Assembly (NCBI GenBank): GCA_958496175.1
Contig: OY292278.1
Span: forward strand, 38,192,001 to 38,256,000
Direction of reading: 5' to 3'
From: Sisyra terminalis
Lineage: Eukaryota > Arthropoda > Insecta > Neuroptera > Sisyridae
DNA length: 64,000 bases
In this document: one piece after another, positions 9,575 to 21,500 of the stretch
How the letters are laid out: the number at the start of each line of letters is the position of its first letter
Numbering within the stretch: position 1 is the first letter of the stretch
Made by a program: the position numbers and the translations under genes
The notes under the pieces: model-generated
The model's input: the letters and a program-made list of their open reading frames with translations, nothing else
Database searches by the model: none
Told to the model about the DNA's origin: nothing

Positions 9575-12500
9575 ATGAAACTTTGGAAAGCCTTGACGCG
9601 GCTTCCCAGTGCCGTAGGGCATAACGGGGTCGATATGGTCGAGAGCCTGCAATTACGAGGTGATATTTCTCGAAAGTTTTCATTACCAATTGAGCATTGT
9701 TTCTGATTTTTCTGGCGTTTTCAGAGTCGATCATTTCCATGGCTGATTCCGACCGAAATTCAAGTGCCAGTTTCTCGACTTCCGAATGTGCCAGTTTTCT
9801 CCATCCGATTGAGTTGCGGAAACGTTCGAACGAGTCCCTCGGCATCGTTTTGACGCGTAAGTCGGGATTAGATCGCGGGATATTTTTAGAATCACTCACT
9901 CAACGTTTGATTGGATTCACGACGAAATATTAGCGTAGCGATATTATGAATGAGAGGCTCACGTTAGGCACTTCCAAGCCGCATCGGCGACAGATGATTT
10001 GATGACGTTGTGACGCGAGGGAGGCGTCGCGGCGCCCTCATATTTCCCCATTTTTTTTCTTTAAATTCGCCCTATAAATAGATGGAACAGTCCCGGACAA
10101 AATACGGGAAGTTTTATCCTCGAAAATTTGCTGATTTTTTGGTTTTCATTTCAATTAATTTATACTTGAACAAACTTTATTCGCTCAAAGATAAAAGCAA
10201 GCAATCTTCAAAGAAAGTAGACTCTTAATCGCTAAATTAATGAGTGCGGAAAAATTAAAAAAAAAAACAAATTAAAAATGGCTCAGTTAATTAAGTTCAT
10301 TTACAATGAGTTAACAAAAATTAAATTCTTCACAGAGTTGGCTTTCAAAAATTGATTCCCATTGCTGCAACTCCAAAAAAATACATTTTAAAGCACAATT
10401 ACCATTTTTTCTAACTGTTATTTACCGTCGCTATAAAACTACTAAAATCTTTAACGACTCTAGAATTAATAAAAATCCGTATTCGAGAAAAATCGAACCC
10501 ACACCTACCGGTTTTGAAGCGGCCACCTTGACCACTCGGCCTCCAGTAGGCATCCAAATTCTTATTTTGTCCTATTTATATATTGTAACGTGACGTCTCA
10601 AAACTGTATTGAGTTCGCGTTATAAGTTCTTTTATTTCTTTGGAAACAAATAGTCGTTTCAAACTCAACAATCAATTAATTAAAACTTGTCAAAACAACA
10701 ATCAAATGACAATAATCACTTATAGTCAAAACAACAACCAACAATCGCTTCGATGTAGCGTAAACGGAAATTCCAAACTGAATTGCCTTCTCGCTCGAAC
10801 TTATCCCTTTATATACCGCAACCCAACGTTCTAGTATGTTCTCGCTTTTGCGAGACTTTACTAGAATCTTCTCGTGCATTCACGTTGGTTGAAGAGAGAA
10901 AGAAATCACTAAGCCAATCGCGTGCCGGCATGGCACAAGGAGAGACAGACTTCGTCCTTTTCTGTTACAATATTTTTCATAAAAATCTAATGGAAATATC
11001 ACATGACTCCCTTACATTTGTATAAATATAAATATTCCCTGAATTTCATTTAAAATTTCTTTAATGACTCAATATCTGTTTTTTTGTTGTTGTTGTCTAA
11101 ACTCTAATATTGATATATAGTCAACAGAAAATTTGTCATTGCTTCATTGAAAGGATATTTTAAATATTTTTGATACTTTACCTTCCCAACCATGATAAAT
11201 AAAATGATAACCAAATTCTCTTTTCACGTATTACTCAAAAACCACTGTACAGATTTTCATATTTTTTTATCGATAACATGGCGGAGGAACATACTAAAGT
11301 TACCCTTCTACTCTATGTACAAAATAGACGATTTCTATATTATAAAATTGCTGCAAACTCAAAACTTGCAATTTTTGAGTTGTACCTCTATTCTACGACA
11401 GGTTAGATAATATGCTACATAGACGATTAATAACATAGAAGTCTTTGATATTGATTATTACATTATAAACTGCATCTTAGATATATTTTTTATGTTATTT
11501 ACCGTCGTAATATAACTACTAAAGTCTTCAGCGGCTTTAGAGTTAATAAAAAGTCTTAAAAATCGAGAAATATTCAAAATTTGCTCGGTATAAGTATAAC
11601 GCTGTATTGCAAAGTCATTCACGAAATGAGAGCACAGTGTAGAGGGCTCTTGGGTCAGAATTACACCAAGTTAACAAGTACAAAAATCATATTCTTATAG
11701 TTTATAAAGATTTAATAGTCTTGAAAGTATAGAAAAGAGTTTTCTAAAATAAGTAGAATTAAATAAAAAAAATTAAAGCGTAAGAATGTAATATTTTCAC
11801 AGTTTTGGCTTCATTTTAAATAACAATGAAAATAGTGATCAATTAACAACAATTCAGTACGGTAAATTTTTCTTGACAATGCGCAGCTAGTGGCCGAAAA
11901 AGTAACTAAACCTGTCCGAAATTTCAAGGACACGAGAACTAACAAATTGTCTATCTTATTTGTTTTCCTATTATTTATTCTTCATAATTGTACCCACCAC
12001 CTACCAGTTTTGAAGCGGCCACCTGGACTACTCGGCCATCAGTAGACTTTGTTATATTTTTTGCATGTCAAGAAAATGTTTTTTAATCATTTTTTAACAC
12101 AGAAGAAGTTATGGTTTTTGCATTGTTTCAAGGGTTTGAATCAAAAATCAAAAAAACTATTACTTTTACCGAAACGAAAAAATTAAAACTAATTAAAATT
12201 TTTCGACATCTTCCACATCGAATGTAAGTATGAAAATATTAAAAGATTTTCGTTTGTTTAATTATCTATTGGTTGAGACCGAAAGATGGTAAAATTAATA
12301 AAAAATTACACTTTTTAAATCGCCCATATTCCTGGAATATTTTAATTTTAATGGTAATTAGTTGTTGGTTCCATAGAATGAGTAGCCCAAGATCTCTCGC
12401 TTACTTGCGAACAAAAAATGACAATTTTCGAGTTATGTTTACTCCGATTTATGTAACTGATGAAGACTAATTGAACTGTTTATTTTGAAAGTGACTTAAA

Positions 12501-15500
12501 TTCATTTTAGTGATCTAAATAGCCAATTTATTAATAGTTAACTATTTATAGATAAAAATATACTTTATAGGTTGTTTTTGAAATTGATTTAATTCACTTT
12601 CAAAATAAATGGTTCAAATATATGGTGGCACATAAGTAATGATCTCAAAATATTTCAAAATTTCGAAAATTTCAATATTTCGAAATTTTTGTCAATAGTT
12701 CCTTTGATTAGGATGAGTTTTTTGAGAATTCGCCAAGTTTTCGAAATTATAGATTTTCGGACTAATTTTGGAGTCAAAGTGATCAGAAAATTTCCACAAT
12801 TTAAGACTCCACGATTTTAGAGAACTACCTTATAGTTTTACCACTTCGATTTTCGGTATTCAATATGTTTCAAAATGTAAACTAATTTGATTCTAAGCAG
12901 AAAAACATTAAAGCCAACCCTGTCTTTGGCTAAAGATGGCATAGATGGTGTTACACACTTGCTATTTTTAGTTGGGAATATCCATGAAGTAAACCATAAG
13001 TAGTGGGATTAATGCGTCATTGCTTTTTAAATGGATCAAATGGAAACGAGGAGTCACTTTTATCTTTTAAATGCAAAAAAAAATAAGAAAATTATAGGAA
13101 TTAGGTAAGAAGAAGAAAAACATTTATAAAAAAATCAAGCCATCAGTAATCAGAAATTTTCTTGAAGTAAAAGACTCTTGAACTGTTAAGACTTTAAGAA
13201 AATATATCGCTAAGTCTTTTGCTAGAATTATATTTGATGAGCTTTAACAATAACATTTTCCTGTAATTCCGGTTCTGTGTTTTCTCTTGTGTGCTTTTAT
13301 ATTATTGGTGCTTGAGATGAAAATAACTCGCCTGACGTTCTCGGTGTAACGTGGCGTGAAAACATTAAGTCCGCGACTTTCATCCGAAGAAAAGTTTATG
13401 GGAAAGACGAAAATCAAAATTCAGTTCATTTCTCATTTAATTTCAATGAAAATGGATCGTCCAACATTGCAACAATTCTTCAATGGATGAAGAGGAAAAT
13501 TGTTGAGTTATCGTTCGGTGTTTAGTTTTCCTTTTATATAGACGACTCAGCTGTTGTAGTTGGAAAATGGATTTTTCGCGGAAAAACCGCAACACAAAGT
13601 GTGATAATTCCATCGTAAGAAAAGCGAATTAATACTGCGTAAATGAAGTTCAAGTGATTGGTTTTCGGTTTTAGAAAAATGAAAAGATAAAATAGGCGAA
13701 AGGAAAAATAGAAATTAAAAAAAAAAACGTAAATGATGTGTTTGTGCGTTTGGCGTTCGTAAACACGGCTTACGATGCGTGTTAAAAATAGCTCTTGTGT
13801 TAGTTTTTGATGTGCGTTCGTTATAAAAAAAAATAAAAATAAGAAAAGACAAGAAAAGTTCTTTTTCCATCCCGAAATCGAAAGATTGAAAGTCGAAAGT
13901 TTTTCTTCTCAGTTTTGCGCTCGATTATGTTTTCGTCGTTCAAGCTTCCGTTGTTGGTGCGTTCTCGAAAAAATAGCGATGCTTCCGAGTGTAAAGACAC
14001 GAAGAATGTTAAAGCCACCAACAGTGGGTTTACCTGTGCCAATTTGGGACGTCGGCTTTCGAAGACGCCGATGGGGACGCCCGTTACAAAACGCCACCAC
14101 AGACGTACGGATATCCCACTATCTATTACTTTTAACAGCTTTGAAAGCACAAAGAAAACACTTAAGCTCTTCATTTAACTAATATCAACGTCCAAGACAA
14201 AGAAAAGAGTATTCCCTACTTGTTTAAATCTCGAAAATTCGAGTAGACCTATTAGATACTAACTTTGGTTTCTGCGACTTGATCCACGCCACCTGGTTTT
14301 CTTTATGGTGTTTACAAAAAAGAAAACCTAATATTCGAACCACAAATTTCTATTGCCTAAATTCATTGGAAACAATAATCATGGGTTTTTCTTTTAAGAA
14401 CATAGAAGACAACAATTTATATAGTTAAACTTACCAGGTTATTTATGATCGGAATTTTTTTATTAATTGTTTTTTAATATTCAAATTAGCTGTGTTTCGT
14501 TACTTATCGTAACTTCATCAGGCTTCTTAAATCACAAAAAATATTTTAGTTTCAATTTAAATTCAATAAAACATATATTTTTTTTTAATTCAAGATTCAA
14601 GAGGCCTGATGAAGTTACAATACGTAACGAAATGTGGCTAATTTGAATATTAAAAAACATTAAATAAAAATCCGATCTTATATAACCTGAATTGTTTTCT
14701 TTATTTAATAAAAGCTAAGATCTAAATTTTATCATCTGTTAAACTTAACAATTACCATGCTAGGTTTTCAACTTCATTTTTTGATGAAATGTACTTCAAA
14801 ATTTGTTCTAAAAGGAACAATTAATGGTAATTTAGTGATGAATCGGACTTATAGATCCCTTTTTTGGAATTTTTATTTTACAAAATATCTTAAAAAAATA
14901 ATTCCGAAAAAATCTTTACAGTTGTTATGGAGACTAAAATTCAAATCATCGAAAACCGAAACTCCATTGCTTCAGGTCTAAATATATGTATAATAGAAAA
15001 TATGTACAAACAGATCCCAAAAAAATAGTATCAACTTTTTCTTGAGATACCACCCCAGTGGGTGGTTGGATTACATTGGTTTGGATTACAATTTCAGTTT
15101 TTAAATAAAAAAAAATTATTCCGAACATCGTAGACCAAATTTATCAAAGTTTTCTTTATTTATTATAGTTTGTAAGTTGTTATTCAGTCTTCCTCAGGCA
15201 ACCTATGTGTAACAATTTAAAAAAAAACGTACAATTACAACCATTATTAAAAACATATACAAAACAAATATTTTTTATAAAATTACAAAAATATATACCT
15301 TAAAATATTCATTGAAAACCCATAGTCTCTTAATAATTTTTTTTTTAAAGTATTTGTTTTTAATAATGATTGTTATTGCCTGATGAAGTCGGAATTACAC
15401 TGACGAAATGTTGCAAATTAAAATAAATAAAAGAAAACAGTGATAAATTTGATCTACAATATTCTGAATTATTTTTTTATTTCAAAACTAAACCTGTAAT

Positions 15501-18500
15501 TCATACCAATACCCACTAGGGTGGTATCTCAAGGGAAAGTTAATACTATTATTTGGGATCTATTTGTACATATAATAATAATAATAAATAATAATAATAA
15601 TAAATAATAATAATAATAAATAATTTTATATAGAACGATGTCCATACTAAAAAAAAACAACCATTTGTTAAAAATTTACGCTAAAGGGATGAAATGCAAT
15701 TTAAATTTCTAGTTTTCCCTTAGATAGTTCTTATGGGGTTAAATGGTCGTATGTTTTGATAAAATCCAACGCCATTCTTGCAATCCTCAAAGAATAGATA
15801 ATTTGATTACTTTACTGCGTCATAAATTTTTTTTCAAGATGATTATATTTAAAGGGATAAATTTTGACAAACACTTGACTTCGACCAGTATTGATTATTA
15901 TAGCAATAAATAATAAGTTTAGTTATGATAAAAACGTTAAACACACCTTTTTTAGTTATCCAATGACTTTACTTATTGTAATTTACCATCAAGAATAACA
16001 TTTTACAATTAAATTTGGACAAAAATCCTAAAGATTTCTATAATCGATAATCGATAGAACTCTGAAAAAATCGATTTTAACGAGAAAATAATATAATCCT
16101 TTATAAAAGGTATACATTGTATAATGACCGAAGTGGTTAAAATTCATATTTTAAAAATGTTTACAGTTTATCTAAATTTAGTATGGAAAATTTGAGATAT
16201 TACTTTAATGGTGACCCACGGAGATATTATGCATTTCCGAAGTGGCCTCCAATATCATTTGGGCTGGCCACCGCTGGTTTCAAGTGTAATGATTTTTCGA
16301 TATCTTAAAAAAGAACATAAATATTTAATTAAAGGCTCCAAATTATATCTAATTAATAGGTGTCCGTTTATTTAATTTAATCGGTCTTCTTCTGAATGCT
16401 ACTTTTATTATTAATAATTAAACGTAAATAGACAACCTTTTCTTCTGAAGAAAAATTAGTTGAACGTGATTACAAAGTTTCTATCAAATCAGTAACGCTG
16501 TCTTTAAATCGGAATCATAAGTGAAATCAGAATAAAATATTGGTACAACTATTTAGATTAGACTTGTTTGTGACCTTTATACTTCCATTTTTTTTGCGAA
16601 ACACTAAGATGTACCCGAAAACAAAATATTATCGAAATCGATAAAGCTGTTCTTGAATTATACGAAAGAATGCAGGTAGAAAGATATTAACGTTTAATTT
16701 ACCAACCTTTGCTTCATAATTATCAATATTGTGAGCAAAACTGGATAAATTCCTAAATGGTGTGAAATTGTAAGGAATTTTACCTGCGTTCTGTTGATAT
16801 GAAAAATGTTTATATAGTAAAAGCTTCAAGGCCAAAATGTGAAAAAGGTAGGTACAAAGGTCTCACTAATGGGTTCGGAAACAGGTGTTAATGTAATTAT
16901 AATTGACAACAAATAATAAATACCTTAAACTGGTTCCAAATTCCTTAAACGACATATTTATTTATACCTGCTATTATCTCGTTCATATTTTGGACTTTAA
17001 GCTTTTATTATGTTATTTCATATCGCCAAACGAAAGTACGATAATTTGAATTCCTTACTAGCTAACGAGTAAACTGGTTTAACACTTAACGTGTGAAATC
17101 CACACTGACAAAAACTATACCAAAATAAAACCTACTCCAATTTAATAAATTCAAATCTATATTTTGCCTACACGTTAAAATTTAAATCTTGGCTCAAGTG
17201 TACTTTAGCACACCCACAATATGGCAACGTTGCATTTTCGACTTTGTTTTTAATTTAATTCGCGATATTTTTGTTAATTCAATTCTAATATGGTAAAATT
17301 CTCTCTGCTGTAGCTAAATTTTCATTATGGACCAATTTAATCGCGAATTAAATTAAAAACAAAGTCGAAAATGCAACATAGCCAGATTGTGGGTGTGCTA
17401 AAGTACACATGAGCCTAAATCTTCATAAGCTGTTAAGATAAAATCAAATCATTTCAATATATAATACGTATTCAATGCTAATGCTATTTTAACATCAAAA
17501 CAGAATATGCTTTGTACATCAAATGAAAACGATTGGATAGTGACCGCTTTATTGATCAATTTTAAGATGATTTTCTAATAGAAAAGTTTTTAATTCTTGA
17601 TAAAGAAATTGCATTTAAAATAAGAGAAAAAGATATATGAAAATGGTTGTACAAGTTTCAACTTCAAATTTTCCTCATTTTTCGCCGCCCCTACTGACCT
17701 TTAAAACTTGAGACCTTATTTTGTAATAATATTAATTACACTTATTCTATCAATGAAATCGCAATTTGTGCTTTATCACCGTTATTAAATCAATTTTCCT
17801 GTGATTAGCAAATTTTTAGGTCCAATTTGCCGCCCTATAAAATTTGACGTCCTAGGTTTCAGCCTTCTTAGCCTGCTAGTAAATTTGCCACTGCTTTTAA
17901 GTATTAAAAGTCAAGTATTTTATTTAATGCTTTTGGAAGATAAAGTACAATTGAATTATCTATATACTTTCTCAGTATTCATACATTAATTTTCATTTGT
18001 AGTTATATCAAAATAAGTTCAGTAATTTGGCTGTATGACAAATAGATAGAATAGATAGAATTCTATTTTTGAAGAATTCGGGGGAAAAAGTTTCATTTCT
18101 TGAAAAATGATTAAAGTTATACATCTTTATTAACACAAAGACACGATTGAAGTTAAAATTTTAAACAACTTAATAAAAAAAGGAATCATAATAATATATT
18201 TCTTAAGTTTTAGAAGAACATAATTTATGAGATTTGATTTAAATATTCAAAATAGTTATTTATGATTTTAATTTGACCCACTAAACAAGCAATGGCCTTA
18301 ACTTAAAAATTGAATTTTTCTTCATGTTTAAGTCCTTGAATATAAAATTTGATGACTTTACGATTTTTCCGGCAATGAAAAATATTATAATTTATGAATT
18401 CTATCGAAAAGAAATTTATGCTCGGGATTATTTACTATGCAACATTTCTTCATAGCGTTTTCAATGGAAAATATATTTTCTTATATGATGCAATACAAAA

Positions 18501-21500
18501 GAATGCTACTATTTACTTACATATTCTTTGTTGGAAAGACTTACAATATGTTATTGATTTTCAAGAGACTCTCAAGTCGAACGTCTAATGAAAATTCCAT
18601 ACGAAATATCGTTTTATTCTTTTTTGCTTTAGATATTGAAAAGTTTACGTGTTCGGGTTTGATTTTCAAGTGATTTATTCAATAAAGATATATTGAAAGC
18701 AATTTTAAATGAAATTTTTGTGAAAATTATTGTGGTACCGTTAAGAAGGACTACATTTAATACTTTGGGAGTCTAAAGCCTATGGAACTTGTACTCCTAT
18801 TTTGGAATTATAGTTATATCTTCTAAAATTATATCTTCTTCGCTAATTTCTTTCCAGGAAATTCATTTTACATTGAAAACCGCTTTCTTTTGATGACTTT
18901 TCAAAAACGATAGTCTAGATCAGCGGTTTCTAACCTTTTTCAGCCGCGGACCCCCAAGGAAATCAAGCATAATGCCAAGGACCCCTGAGTGAAAAAAATG
19001 AGCAATTTTCGGACAATATTATATTTTAGTATTCCTTCATTAAATTAAAAAATAAAAAACTTTCGCAAATGGGACCGCGGACTCCCAAACATAGGCTCGC
19101 AGACCCCCAGGGGTCCGCGGACCACAGGTTAGGAAACAATGGTCTAGATAATCTAAAATATGAAGAGTAGATAACTAACATGTTGATACATTGACTTATT
19201 AAATCCTAAACGGTGCATTTTCATGCAGTTGCTAATCGCTGGCTTCTAGTGAAAAACGTGGAATCAATTCATAAAGAAAATCACGTAACTAAAAATGTGA
19301 CAAGTACCTAGAAGTTTACCCTTACTTTACTTTAGAAACTCTTTATGAAAACCCTAAGACCGAAAGTTGTAAATCGAAGTTAAACTTAAATAATTTCAAT
19401 ATCTCTAGGAGCATCCGATGTGGGGACCTGTCCAGCGGTGGCATCTCTTCGACCTGGTTCAGTTGCTTTCAACAGTGATCAACTGCAACCCGGAGATGTT
19501 ATCCATAGTATTAACGGAATCAGCACGAATCGTTTGCGAACCGATCAAATAAATTCGTTGCTAAACAACGTGGAAGAACGAGCACACCTGGAAATCGAAT
19601 ACAACGCCCCCACGTTCACATCCCAGAACTCCCTTTGTATAACTACCAAAGTCACAACAGTTACTGTGGAAAGAGTAGATGGTTCACTGGGAATCACCCT
19701 TCGAGGTGGACAACACGAAGACCCGGCCTATTCTCGTCCGTTAGTTATTACAAACGTTCGAATTAACGGACCAGCACATCGGTAACTTCTTAATTTTAAT
19801 CCTTCTAGAACAAATTTTAAATGTCTTTTATATTTTAGTACGGGTCTTATCAAAGTTGGTGACCGATTATTAAGTGTGGATAGCCAACCGCTGACATCAA
19901 AAACGCTTTTGGAAGCTCAACGTTTACTGGCTCCGACATCTCCTTGTCTTTCTGGACTTTCCAAAAACCAAAACAAACCAATTCGAACTTTACTTACGAT
20001 CGAGTATGACGTAAGCATTATGGAATCGGTTAAATACGCCACGGGACCTCTCCTCATTGAAATTGAACGCAACCCAAATGAAGATTTGGGAATCGTTTTG
20101 AACAAATTTCGAAACTGTGACGAAAACGAAAAGGGTATTATTTACATTGAAAGTATTCGACCAGCAAGTGTAGCCGATCGGTAAGATAAATACTTGTTAG
20201 TTTTTATTTTTACTACTTTTGTGGTTTCTAGTTGCGGAGCTTTGCATGTGGGAGACCAAATTTACGCTGTTGATGACTTTCGGGTCGAAAATACAATGGC
20301 ATCTCCTTCCGAGGTCATGTGTATTTTACAGAGTGCTGCTTGCAATGGTCGGAAAACTCAACTGGAGATACTTCCAGCTCATGCTGTGGAAAGGTCTAAA
20401 GAACGAACGTCATCCGGAGTGTGGATTCATCCACATAAAAATAATTTGGTTCCCAATAGTCCAAGTTTATCCGGTTTCAGTACTATTAATTCAAGGAGAT
20501 CTCGGAATCCTGGTCGAAGATTGATTCGAAGCAGAAACCTACCTCAAAACAACCAAAGAATCAACGATTCCGAAGGTAATTTCTTGAAGTGTTTTGAAAG
20601 TTAAGTAGATCTAACATAAAATAATAATTTCAGCAGTTGCTAACTATTGTGGAAGTTACAATCCACAATTGGGAGTTTGCCACGTTGAAGTCTTAACCAT
20701 AGTATTATGCGCCGAAGGTGCAGGTTTTGGATTTTCGGTTGACACCGAACAAATTTCTCCAGACCAAAACGCTAATATTATTGTAACAAATATTGAAAGT
20801 GACTCCGTTGCCGATCGATGTGGATGTCTTCAAGTTGGAGATCGAATCATTTCCGTGAATGGACAATCTAACTTAACTTTACAAGAAGTAAACTCTCTCC
20901 TTGAATGTGGCTACGCCAATGATGGTCTACTGACGAAATTGGAAGTACAAATTGAGTTCGATGTGGCCGATTCTATTGTTCCTTCTAGTGGTATCTTTAC
21001 GGTTAAATTAGCACGGCAAAATTGTGCATTGGGGATCACAATTACCGGTAAGAAATTGATTTATCTGAAAAGAAGAGATATTATGGAGGTTTGTTTTTTT
21101 AGCATCGAAGACTAATGTGGAGGATCCATTTGTAATATCAGAGATTCGACGTGGATCTGTGGCTCATAGAATCGGAACTTTACGAACTGGAGACCGTTTA
21201 TTAGCAATTGACAATCATAGTCTTGATCATTCTACTTTAGAATCAGCGTTGGAAATTTTACAAAATTCTCCACATGATATTGTTACATTAAAAATAGAAA
21301 AGGTTGAATCACCTCATGCTTCTTTAGCACCATCGACTAATAGTTGCATATTTTCGGATCATGTTGTTTATACGGTTGAACTTGTCCGAAATGGAGGTCC
21401 ACTCGGTATTACGATTTCCGGAAGTGAAGATTCATCAGAACCAATAATACTATCTCGCCTCATTTCTGGTAAGCTTCATTTTTGAGGGTAAAACAGATGG

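Larger units (their letters stand above)
9857..19408 (+). other. Grip intron 2 (9.55 kb) inside PDZ1
   Basis: The donor GTAAGT at 9857 and the acceptor ending CTCTAG at 19408 split PDZ1 immediately after its first two strands; the codon is shared C|GA. The intron holds a GC-rich patch (9,900-10,050), SINEs, a solo LTR, MITEs, fold-back elements and a hAT-type MITE, listed separately. Its size and content contrast with the other Grip introns. Confidence 0.9.

Noticed and set aside
9513..9899. 128-codon minus-strand ORF overlapping the Grip first exons
   Set aside because: Grip exons 1 and 2 on the plus strand explain the coding signal, with precise frame and splice continuity; the minus ORF opens with GTG directly after a stop and has no family match.
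13821..14182. Four overlapping ORFs of 63-117 codons on both strands
   Set aside because: They share one less AT-rich island and none has domain character; only a weak case for an alternative Grip exon remains.
15573..15625. CRISPR-like or tandem regulatory array
   Set aside because: It is a simple ATA trinucleotide microsatellite; nothing in the window resembles a CRISPR array, and the DNA is eukaryotic.
17801..17989. 62-codon hydrophobic ORF as the missing 5' part of Grip PDZ1
   Set aside because: The true first half of PDZ1 is at 9725-9856 and joins 19,409 in frame.
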